NCBI RefSeq assembly: GCF_013155385.1
Contig: NZ_JABJUQ010000006.1
Span: forward strand, 1 to 52,500
Reading direction: 5' to 3'
Length of the DNA stretch: 52,500 nucleotides
DNA from: Bacillus sp. WMMC1349
GTDB lineage: Bacteria; Bacillota; Bacilli; Bacillales; Bacillaceae
The notes beneath the pieces were generated by a model that saw only the letters and a program-made list of their open reading frames with translations, was not told the DNA's origin and made no database searches. Within the stretch, counting starts at the first letter, position 1. Every line of letters starts with the position of its first letter. Position numbers and translations under genes: made by a program. Shown here one piece after another: positions 7,272 to 14,414 of the stretch.

Positions 7272-7649
7272 TTGAGAGAGATCAAGTTTCGAGGTAAACC
7301 GATTGAGGATTATGGCGATATTAAATGGTTTTATGGCGGTATCGACTTATACCATGATAAAAAATTAGCCTATATCAGTGCTCCTTATAACGGTCATATA
7401 CAGGTAGAGTGGGCATCAATTGGACAATACACCGGATTGAAGGACAAAAACGGTCAGGAGATCTACGAGGGGGATGTCTACCATCAAGGCGACCTAAATA
7501 TCTTGTACGTTGTTGTATATAAAGACACTAGTTTTATAGGTAAGCAAATAAGGGCCAGTAGTTATGCGGGTTTGGAATATTGGAAAGACAGAATCGAAGT
7601 TATCGGCGACATATATCGAAATCCTGATCTATTGGAGGTGGCGGAATGA
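7272..7649 (+). CDS. YopX-family phage protein
   Basis: A 125-residue YopX-type protein. The family signature is clear: MREIKFRGK at the start, then the block GQYTGLKDKNGQEIYEGDV, and IEVIGDIYRNPDLL at the end. YopX-like proteins are frequent in Gram-positive phages and their role is not established. It starts at TTG after TAAGGAG and overlaps the next gene by ATGA. Confidence 0.85.
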   Translation: MREIKFRGKPIEDYGDIKWFYGGIDLYHDKKLAYISAPYNGHIQVEWASIGQYTGLKDKNGQEIYEGDVYHQGDLNILYVVVYKDTSFIGKQIRASSYAGLEYWKDRIEVIGDIYRNPDLLEVAE

Positions 7650-7930
7650 TTAAATTACCTGAAAATCCTTGCGCTATCTGTCGGAAAAATGAGGTAACTC
7701 AGTTATGTGATTTTGTAACAGCTTATGTGTGGACATCAGTTCATGGTGGTATTCATAGAACTTGTGATTTGCCAATGTGTAAGGAGTGTGCAAAATCACA
7801 CGGCCCATTTGACTTTTGCCCATACCATGATGGATTAAGCAAAAAGCTTAAAGTTCCAGATAAAAAATTAATAAGACGGAAAAATCAGTATAAATCAAAA
7901 GAGTTAAAAGAATTGAGGGGCAACCAATGA
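7646..7930 (+). CDS. Cysteine-rich, probably zinc-binding phage protein
   Basis: A 94-residue protein with CAICRK, a lone Cys, then CDLPMCKECAKSH and FCPYHDG, together at least seven Cys and several His. This spacing suggests two zinc-binding knuckles. A basic C-terminal tail (KKLIRRKNQYKSKELK) could contact nucleic acid. It is coupled to YopX by an ATGA overlap and to rusA by another. Function not known. Confidence 0.65.
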   Translation: MIKLPENPCAICRKNEVTQLCDFVTAYVWTSVHGGIHRTCDLPMCKECAKSHGPFDFCPYHDGLSKKLKVPDKKLIRRKNQYKSKELKELRGNQ

Positions 7931-8343
7931 TCACCCTTAACATACCCGTTACACCAATGGGAGCCGTTCGAATGACTGGGCGTGGCAAATTCGTAAATAA
8001 AAACGCTCAACGATACTTAGCCTATAAAGATTTCATCAAGTGGGAAGCGCAGAAACAGATGAAAAGCGATCCTTTTGAATCGGGAGCACTCCATGTAGAT
8101 ATCACTTTCGTTATGCCGATTCCTAAAAGTTGGTCAAAGAAAAAACAGCAACAATCCATCAATACGCTGCATACCAAAAAGCCAGACATCGACAATCTTA
8201 TAAAAGGCGTGTTCGATGCTCTAAACAAAATTGCTTGGAAAGATGATAACCAAGTTTCAAAAGTAACTGCTTGTAAAAAGTACGGTGAAAAGCCAGGAAT
8301 CGAGTTCAGATTACAAGGGCGACAGAAGAATGGGAACAGCTAA
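7927..8343 (+). CDS. rusA: RusA-family Holliday junction resolvase
   Basis: A 138-residue RusA-type endonuclease. The family block KPDIDNLIKGVFDALN is followed by WKDDNQV, supplying the aspartates that bind the catalytic metal. The N-terminal strand (LNIPVTPMGAVRMTGRGKF) is also typical. RusA cuts four-way junctions and would resolve recombination or replication intermediates before packaging. It is translationally coupled to the cysteine-rich gene upstream and slightly overlaps the gene downstream. Confidence 0.92.
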   Translation: MITLNIPVTPMGAVRMTGRGKFVNKNAQRYLAYKDFIKWEAQKQMKSDPFESGALHVDITFVMPIPKSWSKKKQQQSINTLHTKKPDIDNLIKGVFDALNKIAWKDDNQVSKVTACKKYGEKPGIEFRLQGRQKNGNS

Positions 8344-8542
8344 GCGTCTGATTATACGCTATAAAAACGATTATAGGCGCACTGTGGGGCATAACACCCT
8401 ATGGAGGAACATTGATAGTCTAATAGAGTTAAAACGTCGCTATGGCTTTTTAAACGACGATTTAGAGTATATCGAAATTGATGGTATTGAATACGATCTC
8501 GACAAGGTAAGGGCAGCGCTCGAAAAGCATGGTTATTCATGA
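8330..8542 (+). CDS. Phage hypothetical protein
   Basis: A 70-residue protein from ATG 8330 (MGTAKRLIIRYKNDYRRTV), which has an AAGGGCGACAG ribosome binding region. An in-frame upstream ATG at 8285 would add 15 residues inside rusA and is less likely. The sequence looks like a small alpha/beta protein ending EYDLDKVRAALEKHGYS. No family recognised. Confidence 0.6.
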   Translation: MGTAKRLIIRYKNDYRRTVGHNTLWRNIDSLIELKRRYGFLNDDLEYIEIDGIEYDLDKVRAALEKHGYS

Positions 8543-8648
8543 GATTGAAACAACTTTCCGTATAAATGGGATTTCACACCGGAGAGTAAAATAAATAACG
8601 GCTTCATTTGTCGAATTTTGTCGAAAAAATGAGAGGGAGAATTTAAAC

Positions 8649-9086
8649 ATGTTAAATAGATCAATTATTGTTGGACGCTTAACTAAAGATCCAGAGTTAA
8701 GATATACCGGCTCAGGTGTTGCTGTTGCAGGATTCACACTTGCGGTTAATCGACCGTTCAAAAATCAAAATGGAGAGTCAGAAGCAGACTTTATAAACTG
8801 TGTGGCTTGGAGAAAGCAGGCTGAAAACGTCGCGAACTTTCTTAAAAAGGGATCATTAGCAGGCGTAGACGGACGATTGCAGACACGCAACTATGAAAAC
8901 CAGCATGGTGGTCGGGTGTTCATTACAGAATTAGTCGCTGAATCAGTTCAATTTCTGGATACAAAAAACAGCAACCAGAATCAAGGACAGAACCAGAGAC
9001 AACAGCAAGGAAATAGATTCCTAGATGACCCGTTTGCCAATAATGGAAAGCCGATTGATATAAAAGATTCAGATTTGCCGTTTTAA
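8649..9086 (+). CDS. ssb: Single-stranded DNA-binding protein
   Basis: A 145-residue bacterial-type SSB. The OB-fold is nearly canonical ([52 protein letters not shown]). A Gln/Asn-rich linker at residues about 110-130 leads to the acidic tail DIKDSDLPF, which recruits partner proteins. As part of the phage early region it should coat single strands made by phage replication and serve the ERF annealing system. A strong GAGAGGGAG ribosome binding site precedes the ATG. Confidence 0.95.
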   Translation: MLNRSIIVGRLTKDPELRYTGSGVAVAGFTLAVNRPFKNQNGESEADFINCVAWRKQAENVANFLKKGSLAGVDGRLQTRNYENQHGGRVFITELVAESVQFLDTKNSNQNQGQNQRQQQGNRFLDDPFANNGKPIDIKDSDLPF

Positions 9087-9097
9087 GGGGGATAAAC

Positions 9098-9274
9098 ATG
9101 ATAAGGCGTGTTGTTCAGTGGGTGGCAACAAACTATGATTCTGAGAATCTACAGGTCATTACTGTTTTTGAAGAAGGCATAAATAAACAAGCTGCTAAAA
9201 ATCAAACACCGTTCTGCAGGCGTCACAGGGTACTTTACAAAAGTAAAGGGGGGAATAAATATGAGTTCAAATAA
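9098..9274 (+). CDS. Small basic phage protein
   Basis: A 58-residue frame with an AAGGGGGA ribosome binding site. It starts MIRRVVQWVATNYDSENLQV and has a basic C-terminus (RRHRVLYKSKGGNKYEFK). Its 3' end overlaps the next gene out of frame. Function unknown. Confidence 0.5.
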   Translation: MIRRVVQWVATNYDSENLQVITVFEEGINKQAAKNQTPFCRRHRVLYKSKGGNKYEFK

Positions 9275-9431
9275 AAATTGGAGATTGCCAGGGGAAGTGA
9301 AAGTTTGGAAGATGACAGAGAAAGAACGGTTGGCTTATATCAAAAAGTACCCAATTGTCTACCGAGAGTATTTAAAACCTTCACGTAATTTTATATTTGA
9401 AAAACAGAATTATTGGGAGGCATGGAAATGA
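9261..9431 (+). CDS. Small phage protein, 56 residues
   Basis: ATG with a strong AAAGGGGGGAA ribosome binding site. It encodes 56 aromatic- and lysine-rich residues (NWRLPGEVKVWKMTEKERLA, then YPIVYREYLKP). It overlaps the following gene by ATGA. No family recognised. Confidence 0.55.
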   Translation: MSSNKNWRLPGEVKVWKMTEKERLAYIKKYPIVYREYLKPSRNFIFEKQNYWEAWK

Positions 9432-9826
9432 CACTCTTACAAGGGGAATTCCTAAATCTATACAAGGCAAAATTGAATACCAGTAAAAAAACATCAGAAC
9501 AAATTAAAAACGAATTAACTGGGCTAGAACCAAATGAAGAAGAAATTCAAAATTGGCTTAAAATATATGGCTTAATTGCCGGAGTAGAGGTTATTGTCGC
9601 AAAAAGTTGGAGTGGAGACGGGTATTGTCTCGTTAACTGGCTAGAAAAAGATAGTGGAACAATAAAAGAGTTTTTCTACCACTTAGAACAAGATCCAATG
9701 TTCGGCTCCTATTTTGATGAACGAGAAGAGTTTGAGGAAGATTGGCAATCGGGAGAGTATTGTCCGGCCTGTTCAATTGTATTCAGTGATAAAGATGTTG
9801 AAATTATTGAGATAATTGTTCGTTAA
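9428..9826 (+). CDS. Phage hypothetical acidic protein
   Basis: A 132-residue acidic protein. ATG 9428 is chosen because TTGGGAGG lies seven bases upstream and it overlaps the previous stop. The sequence contains a helical start (GEFLNLYKAKLNTSKKTSEQ), a central strand-rich part (GVEVIVAKSWSGDGYCLVNW) and a possible CPAC metal or redox pair near residue 117. No family recognised. Confidence 0.65.
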   Translation: MTLLQGEFLNLYKAKLNTSKKTSEQIKNELTGLEPNEEEIQNWLKIYGLIAGVEVIVAKSWSGDGYCLVNWLEKDSGTIKEFFYHLEQDPMFGSYFDEREEFEEDWQSGEYCPACSIVFSDKDVEIIEIIVR

Positions 9827-9839
9827 AGGAGTTACGAAA

Positions 9840-9986
9840 ATGAAAGAATGCTCAAATTGTGGTGATGAGTTTCAAACAGATGAAGGTTATCCAACTAATC
9901 AAGAAAATAGGTTTGAATGTTGTTGTTCATTAAATTGTTGGCTTGAGCTTATAGATGAAGCGCCTTGGAAAGAAGAAATTGACTAA
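9840..9986 (+). CDS. Small zinc-finger-like phage protein
   Basis: A 48-residue frame after AAAGGAG. It has a CSNC pair near the start, then CCC and a further Cys (ECCCSLNCW), so two Cys clusters 25-30 residues apart could bind one zinc ion. Function unknown. Confidence 0.55.
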   Translation: MKECSNCGDEFQTDEGYPTNQENRFECCCSLNCWLELIDEAPWKEEID

Positions 9987-10064
9987 TTCACAGTTTAAGA
10001 AATTAACGGCATAGTGTTCAGTCGTAGTTGACTAAAAAATAACATAAGACGGGAAGGGAGAATC

Positions 10065-10163
10065 ATGATCTATCTAATTATAGGAATCATTATTATTGCA
10101 GCACCGTTGATTTGGATAGAGTTTACCGAAAGACGTATTGAAAAATGGGAAAAAGAAAAGTAG
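10065..10163 (+). CDS. Small single-pass membrane protein
   Basis: A 32-residue frame with GGGAAGGGAGA as ribosome binding site. Residues 2-17 are a strongly hydrophobic segment (IYLIIGIIIIAAPLIW), followed by a charged helix (TERRIEKWEKEK). A tail-anchored small membrane peptide is likely. Role unknown. Confidence 0.5.
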   Translation: MIYLIIGIIIIAAPLIWIEFTERRIEKWEKEK

Positions 10164-10181
10164 AAGAATAGGAGGGATAGG

Positions 10182-10559
10182 ATGTCTAAACAATTATCTT
10201 TTCTTCCAGCTGTGGATGAAAAAGCCGTCCGCAAAGTTGTCATCAAAGAATTGAAAAATTACCGTGCGCTTAAAGTCCAATTGGAGAACAAAAAGGAATG
10301 TTCATCTGCTGGCATAAATACTTTCCCTTCCCTCCGAGATTCATTAAATCTCAATGAACTCAAGGTCAAGCAGATGGAACGCGCCTTACAAAACAGCTTG
10401 GATGAAGAAGAACGGTTAATCATTGAAAAGAAATATCTAACTGCTGCAAGGGTAAAAGATATTCATATCTATATAGAACTCGGAATGAAAAAGGATACTT
10501 ATTATGAAATCAAGCAACGCGCTATAAACCGTATAGCTACAGCACTCGGAATTATCTGA
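10182..10559 (+). CDS. ArpU-family late gene regulator
   Basis: A 125-residue ArpU/RinA-like protein. The N-terminal part is helical and charged (VIKELKNYRALKVQLENKKE). The C-terminal half looks like a sigma-region-4-type HTH (LDEEERLIIEKKYL, KKDTYYEIKQRAINRIATAL). Such proteins activate phage late operons. It is the last early gene, ends in an intrinsic terminator, and lies directly before phased repeats and the packaging genes, which fits that job. Confidence 0.85.
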   Translation: MSKQLSFLPAVDEKAVRKVVIKELKNYRALKVQLENKKECSSAGINTFPSLRDSLNLNELKVKQMERALQNSLDEEERLIIEKKYLTAARVKDIHIYIELGMKKDTYYEIKQRAINRIATALGII

Positions 10560-10571
10560 GTGCTTTTTTTA
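10541..10571 (+). terminator. Intrinsic terminator after ArpU-like gene
   Basis: AGCACTC (10541-10547) pairs with GAGTGCT (10558-10564), and seven T residues follow. The left arm overlaps the last codons of the gene. It would end early transcription so that late genes need their own start. Confidence 0.8.
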
Positions 10572-10572
10572 T

Positions 10573-10605
10573 CGACAAAATCCCGACATTTTTCCGATAA
10601 AATGG
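10573..10605 (+). promoter_or_regulatory. Phased 11-base repeats, candidate late promoter/activator site
   Basis: Three units begin at 10573, 10584 and 10595, exactly 11 bases apart: CGACAAAATCC, CGACATTTTTC, CGATAAAATGG. Spacing of one helical turn suggests a tandem protein site on one DNA face. The last unit contains TAAAAT, which could be a -10. Directly upstream is the ArpU-type gene and terminator; downstream are the packaging genes. Binding by the ArpU-like protein is inferred. Confidence 0.5.
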
Positions 10606-10627
10606 GGGACAAAAAGGGGGACTATTT

Positions 10628-10732
10628 ATGTCTGCATTAGCGATAACATTTACTTATCAAGAATATATGGGAGACGCGCCTTTCCCTTATCAATGGCGTA
10701 TCCGGATACGGAACAAAGGTGTTGAGGAATGA
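10628..10732 (+). CDS. Possible 34-residue leader peptide
   Basis: ATG 10628 follows AAAAAGGGGG and opens a 34-codon frame (MSALAITFTYQEYMG...). It contains a perfect 14-base palindrome CGTATCCGGATACG (10697-10710), whose arms could also pair elsewhere in the leader. It may be a leader peptide or chance. Confidence 0.3.
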   Translation: MSALAITFTYQEYMGDAPFPYQWRIRIRNKGVEE

Positions 10733-11040
10733 AGCCGAACGGGAGGAACATTCTGAGCCTGGATAGCGCTAGTCTTGCGGCAGCCGTATCGGGGAATAGT
10801 ATTTTCATTGTACCCATGATCTTACTATGCTTGGCTTCCTCCCGGGGTATGTGTAAGTTCAATTTTATTAAATATAAGCGTGTTAATGGACTTGGTTGAT
10901 GTTCTCTGTAAACCGTGTCCAGTGAATCTCAGATAAGACGATTGATGGCAAAGGGAGCCTCTGAGTGTGGGCATGGTTTAGAAAGAATATAGCCAAGCGC
11001 TTTTCCGAAAGGGAGGGTGTTTTTTTATTTGAGGGAGGTA
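10733..11040 (+). ncRNA. Structured non-coding leader upstream of packaging genes
   Basis: This gene-free stretch contains long complementary arms. In the 5' half CGGGAGGAA (10740-10748) pairs perfectly with TTCCTCCCG (10836-10844). In the 3' half a nested stem is seen: CTTGGTT (10891-10897) with AGCCAAG (10991-10997); TAAACCGTGTCCA (10909-10921) with TGGGCATGGTTTA (10968-10980), 13 pairs including two G-U; CTCAGA (10928-10933) with TCTGAG (10960-10965). No convincing long coding frame exists. A cis-acting RNA or small phage RNA is likely; the class is not recognised. Confidence 0.55.
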
Positions 11041-11046
11041 TAAAAA

Positions 11047-11397
11047 GTGGATTTTAAAAAGGATTTAGCCAATATGAGTATATCTGACCTATTGGAAAGG
11101 GTAGTAAATGGTCCATATCAACCGTATCAATCAATCACAACTAAAGAGAAAATGGCACCACCTTTACTTCAAATTGAACTTGATGATATTGATTCTCCGC
11201 CACGTATTTTTTATAACGGTAAAAAAATTGACAAGATTATAAATGCAGATTTTTCATACTTAACTAGGGATGATTCAACGCTTAATCCAACGCATATTGA
11301 CATTGAATTTGTCGATAAAGATAGCAAGTATGGAACAAAAGCAATCGTTTACAATCGATCTCTTTACAACCGAAGGAAGGATAACAATGCCACCTAA
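11047..11397 (+). CDS. Phage hypothetical protein before HNH nuclease
   Basis: A 116-residue protein starting at GTG after GAGGGAGG. It has a helical start (FKKDLANMSISDLLERVVNGP) and a beta-rich middle (PPLLQIELDDIDSPPRIFYNGK, then THIDIEFVDKDS). It overlaps the HNH gene by 11 bases. No family recognised; its place between the structured leader and the HNH gene suggests a packaging or head-related role. Confidence 0.6.
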   Translation: MDFKKDLANMSISDLLERVVNGPYQPYQSITTKEKMAPPLLQIELDDIDSPPRIFYNGKKIDKIINADFSYLTRDDSTLNPTHIDIEFVDKDSKYGTKAIVYNRSLYNRRKDNNAT

Positions 11398-11761
11398 GCC
11401 GTTAAGGGAGTGTAAGGCCTATGGGTGTAAGGCACTAACTAGAGAAGCCTATTGCCATGATCATAAGCACATCAAGCAAGAGGAAACAAAACAATACAAC
11501 AAACATTCAAGAGACAAAACAATTACAAGTTTTTATAAATCAACTGATTGGAAGCAAACAAGACAACTTGCTTTGTTAAGAGACAACTATCTTTGTCAGA
11601 GATGTTTGAGGGAACATCGCTTCATACCTGCTGACATGGTTCACCACATTGTGGAAGTAAAAGAGGACTGGTCCAAGCGTTTAGACCTTTCAAACCTTGA
11701 AAGTCTCTGTAATGCTTGCCATAACAAGGTTCATGGTGATCGAAGTAAGCTAGGGCAGTAG
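11387..11761 (+). CDS. HNH endonuclease of the packaging module
   Basis: A 124-residue HNH protein from ATG 11387 (ribosome binding site GAAGGAAGG). A CxxxxC/CHDH zinc-like element lies near the N-terminus (CKAYGCKALTREAYCHDH). The HNH core follows: LRDNYLCQRCLRE, then VHHIVEVKEDW, then LSNLESLCNACHNKVHG. In HK97-like cos phages such HNH proteins act with the terminase in cutting cos DNA. The gene lies directly upstream of a cos-like segment and TerS, as expected for that role. Confidence 0.9.
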   Translation: MPPKPLRECKAYGCKALTREAYCHDHKHIKQEETKQYNKHSRDKTITSFYKSTDWKQTRQLALLRDNYLCQRCLREHRFIPADMVHHIVEVKEDWSKRLDLSNLESLCNACHNKVHGDRSKLGQ

Positions 11762-11830
11762 GATACCCCCCTACTAAAATCTTTGGAAAACAACCGTCTG
11801 GGGAACGGCGCGCCCTCTTCTGCAAACAAA
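11762..11830. other. Candidate cos site
   Basis: Immediately after the HNH stop comes a CCCCCC run within AGTAGG...CCTACT inverted arms. Then CCGT-CTGGGGA-ACGG leads into the 8-base palindrome GGCGCGCC (11807-11814). GC-rich, symmetric sequence in an AT-rich genome, between HNH and terS, matches the position of cohesive-end sites in related phages. Cleavage positions cannot be read from sequence alone. Confidence 0.5.
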
Positions 11831-11865
11831 CACCGCTTTTCAAAGTTCCCGAAAAATACAAAATA

Positions 11866-11890
11866 CCCTCTCGGCGATTTGCCAAGAGGG
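11866..11890. other. Strong hairpin upstream of terS
   Basis: CCCTCT-C-GGC and GCC-A-AGAGGG flank the loop GATTT, giving nine pairs with one mismatch. No T run follows, so termination is unlikely. It may be a terminase-binding, cosB-like or RNA-processing element. Confidence 0.5.
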
Positions 11891-11989
11891 CTTGATATAA
11901 ACGATTTGATTGTTAGTTTCATCATAGCATGTTTGACGGAAAAAACAAGCGAAAAAAGAAGATTTTTTTAACGAAATGAGGTGAAAAAC

Positions 11990-12508
11990 ATGCCGAGACC
12001 CGCAAAATCTGCAGCTCTTCAACTAATACAGGGTAATCCGAATAAAAAGAATACTGAGGAATTAGCCACCAGAGCTAAATATGAAAAACAAATGAAAATG
12101 CGTACTGAAAATATTAAGCCTCCTTCATGGTTGGATGATAAGGTAGCTAAAAAAGAATTTAAACGGGTTGCTGCTTTATTGTCTGAAGTGGATCTCATCA
12201 CAGAGGCGGATATCAACATGTTGGCCACCTATTGTAAGATTTACTCTCGATATATTTCTATTACAAAAAAAATTGATGAAGATGGCATCATGATAAACAC
12301 AGAAGGGTGTAATGAAAATGGTCAGCCCATCAAGTCGGTTGGTGAAGAACATCCCCTTCTTAAACGCGAGAAAAATTATTATGATCAGATGATATCTGCG
12401 GCCAACCATTTTGGCCTTACACCGTCTGCACGTGCAAAACTAGCCATCACCAAAACTCAGGAAGAACGAGAAAAGACGGCAGCGGAAAAGGAGTTTGGTA
12501 ATGTATGA
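11990..12508 (+). CDS. terS: Terminase small subunit (P27 family)
   Basis: A 172-residue small terminase. MPRPAKSAALQLIQGNPNK is the hallmark start of the P27 family, and PPSWLDDKVAKKEFKRVAALL continues the match. The C-terminal helices (FGLTPSARAKLAI) also fit. ATG 11990 follows AATGAGGTGA; a GTG three codons earlier is less likely. TerS recognises the viral genome and presents it to TerL. It overlaps terL by four bases. Confidence 0.92.
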   Translation: MPRPAKSAALQLIQGNPNKKNTEELATRAKYEKQMKMRTENIKPPSWLDDKVAKKEFKRVAALLSEVDLITEADINMLATYCKIYSRYISITKKIDEDGIMINTEGCNENGQPIKSVGEEHPLLKREKNYYDQMISAANHFGLTPSARAKLAITKTQEEREKTAAEKEFGNV

Positions 12509-14214
12509 ATACAATTAAACAGTTTATGATTGACTACTCGCGCGATGTGATATCGGGTGAGATTGTGGCGTGTCAAAAACATATTTGGGCTTGTCATCGC
12601 TTTTTAAATGACATTAAGAGAGAAGGAACAAGGGAGTTCCCTTATATATTTGATGACGAGAAAGCTAGACGGTTTCTTTATTGGATGACTCAGTTTAAGC
12701 ATACAAAAGGACCTCTCGCAGGAGAAAATATTGTCCCCGAACCAATCCAAATTTTTATTTTTGGCAATGTGTATGGGTGGGTTCACAAAGAAACAAGGTA
12801 TCGCAGATTCACAAAAGTATATTGGCAAGTTGGACGTAAGAACGCGAAAACACAAAGTTTAGCTTGTGTTGCTTCTTATGAAGCTATGGCAAATGATGAA
12901 AATATGTCAGAGGTCTACATTGGGGCAACGAAAACTGAGCAAGCAAAAATATGTTGGAATGAGATCAAAGCACAGATTCTTCAGTGTGAGCTATTAAATA
13001 AACCTGAGCAAAAATATAGGATTGCCTACGGGAAAATTGAACATCCAAAAACACAATCTAAAATTGAGGCACTCTCTAAAGATGCAGGGAAAACAGGAGA
13101 TGGGTTCAATCCTCAGTGCGGAATTATAGACGAATATCACGCACATAAAACATCTGAAATATATGATGTACTTGTTTCTGGTATGGCTGCACGAAATCAG
13201 CCGTTAATGGTCATTATTACGACTGCCGGTTTTGAATTAAATAACCCTGCCTACCGCGTTGAATATGATTACGTGTCACGCATTTTAGATCCAAATAAAG
13301 TAGAAACAAATGAGCAGTATTTTGTGATGGTTAATGAATTAGACAAAGGTGATGACATTAAGGATGAGCAGAACTGGATCAAAGCCAATCCTATTGTTGC
13401 TAAAAATGAACATGGACTTAATTATCTGCGTGGAGAGTTGGAAGTTGCCTTGGCTGTACCAGAGAAAATGAGGAACTTTCTGACTAAGAATATGAATATC
13501 TGGGTTAACATGCGTGAAAATGGCTACATGGACATGCAAGCTTGGAAAGATTGTGGATCTGATCATTTTCCTGATCTATCCGGCCGGGAGTGCTATGTTG
13601 GAATTGACTTATCAAAACGAATTGACCTGACAGCCGTATCTTTTATTTTTCCGTTAGATGATGGGAGCTTTGCTGTAGAAAGTCATGGTTTTATGCCTGA
13701 AGATACATTCTATGAACGTATGAAGACAGATCATGTCCCTTATGACTTGTGGAGGGAGAGGAACTGGTTAACCGTTACTGATGGTGCTGTAGTTGATTAT
13801 GACTATATCAGAGCTTATATCAAGAAAATGGAGAAAGAGAAAGGATGGAAAATTAAAGAAATCGGTTACGATCCATATAATGCGACACAGTTTGCTCAAC
13901 AGATGGAGGCTGACGGATATGTGATGATTGAAATTAGGCAGGGAGTTGCCACACTTTCAGAGCCTACAAAAGACTTTCGCGAAAAAGTAAAGGCGAAAAA
14001 CATCATCCATAATAAAAACGATCTACTGACATGGGCGATGGGTAATGCTGTTACAAAAGTAGATGCTCAAGAAAATATCATGCTGGACAAATCAAAGTCA
14101 ACACAACGGATTGACCCTGCTGCAGCCCTTATTAATGCACATGTGAGAGCATCTCAAATTGATATGACGATTGACTTAAATGCTTATATCAAGTCAGGAT
14201 CTTTCAGCCTGTAG
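12505..14214 (+). CDS. terL: Terminase large subunit
   Basis: A 569-residue packaging motor. The N-terminal ATPase has an atypical Walker A (VGRKNAKTQ, about residue 110) and Walker B GIIDEYHAH (about residue 208). The C-terminal nuclease begins at GIDLSKRIDLTA (about residue 367), with further acidic residues in GYDPYNATQ. The family is that of phi105/HK97-like Terminase_1 proteins. It pumps DNA into the prohead and cuts at cos together with TerS and HNH. The start overlaps the terS stop by ATGA. Confidence 0.95.
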   Translation: MNTIKQFMIDYSRDVISGEIVACQKHIWACHRFLNDIKREGTREFPYIFDDEKARRFLYWMTQFKHTKGPLAGENIVPEPIQIFIFGNVYGWVHKETRYRRFTKVYWQVGRKNAKTQSLACVASYEAMANDENMSEVYIGATKTEQAKICWNEIKAQILQCELLNKPEQKYRIAYGKIEHPKTQSKIEALSKDAGKTGDGFNPQCGIIDEYHAHKTSEIYDVLVSGMAARNQPLMVIITTAGFELNNPAYRVEYDYVSRILDPNKVETNEQYFVMVNELDKGDDIKDEQNWIKANPIVAKNEHGLNYLRGELEVALAVPEKMRNFLTKNMNIWVNMRENGYMDMQAWKDCGSDHFPDLSGRECYVGIDLSKRIDLTAVSFIFPLDDGSFAVESHGFMPEDTFYERMKTDHVPYDLWRERNWLTVTDGAVVDYDYIRAYIKKMEKEKGWKIKEIGYDPYNATQFAQQMEADGYVMIEIRQGVATLSEPTKDFREKVKAKNIIHNKNDLLTWAMGNAVTKVDAQENIMLDKSKSTQRIDPAAALINAHVRASQIDMTIDLNAYIKSGSFSL

Positions 14215-14225
14215 GAGGTGGGAAT

Positions 14226-14414
14226 ATGAAATTTATAAAAAGTATGCAGCCGTTTATAGATGATATCTTACTTATTATAGGGATGATATTCATTTCTACT
14301 GCCATATATCGAATAAATATCAACGCGGGTTTGATTGCGACCGGTGTTTTTTTATTTTCTCTTGCTGGCTTGTTAGGTGTAGATAGGCAGCGTAAGGAGG
14401 AAGGAGGGGATTAG
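14226..14414 (+). CDS. Small two-TM phage membrane protein (DUF1056-like)
   Basis: A 62-residue protein with two hydrophobic segments (ILLIIGMIFISTAIY and LIATGVFLFSLAGLLG) and a charged C-terminus. Its place between terL and portal and its pattern resemble DUF1056 proteins of Gram-positive siphophages. A strong TAGGAGGTGGG ribosome binding site precedes the ATG. Role unknown. Confidence 0.7.
   Translation: MKFIKSMQPFIDDILLIIGMIFISTAIYRININAGLIATGVFLFSLAGLLGVDRQRKEEGGD

Noticed and set aside
10650..10862. Minus-strand reading frame of 70 codons in the structured leader
   Set aside because: No ribosome binding site and it overlaps the complementary arms. The open frame is explained by higher GC and RNA structure.
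10572..11040. Group I intron, HEARO-type RNA, tRNA or riboswitch in the packaging leader
   Set aside because: No interrupted gene flanks it, and I could not find the conserved core of a group I intron or a tRNA cloverleaf. Association with an HNH gene alone is explained by packaging.
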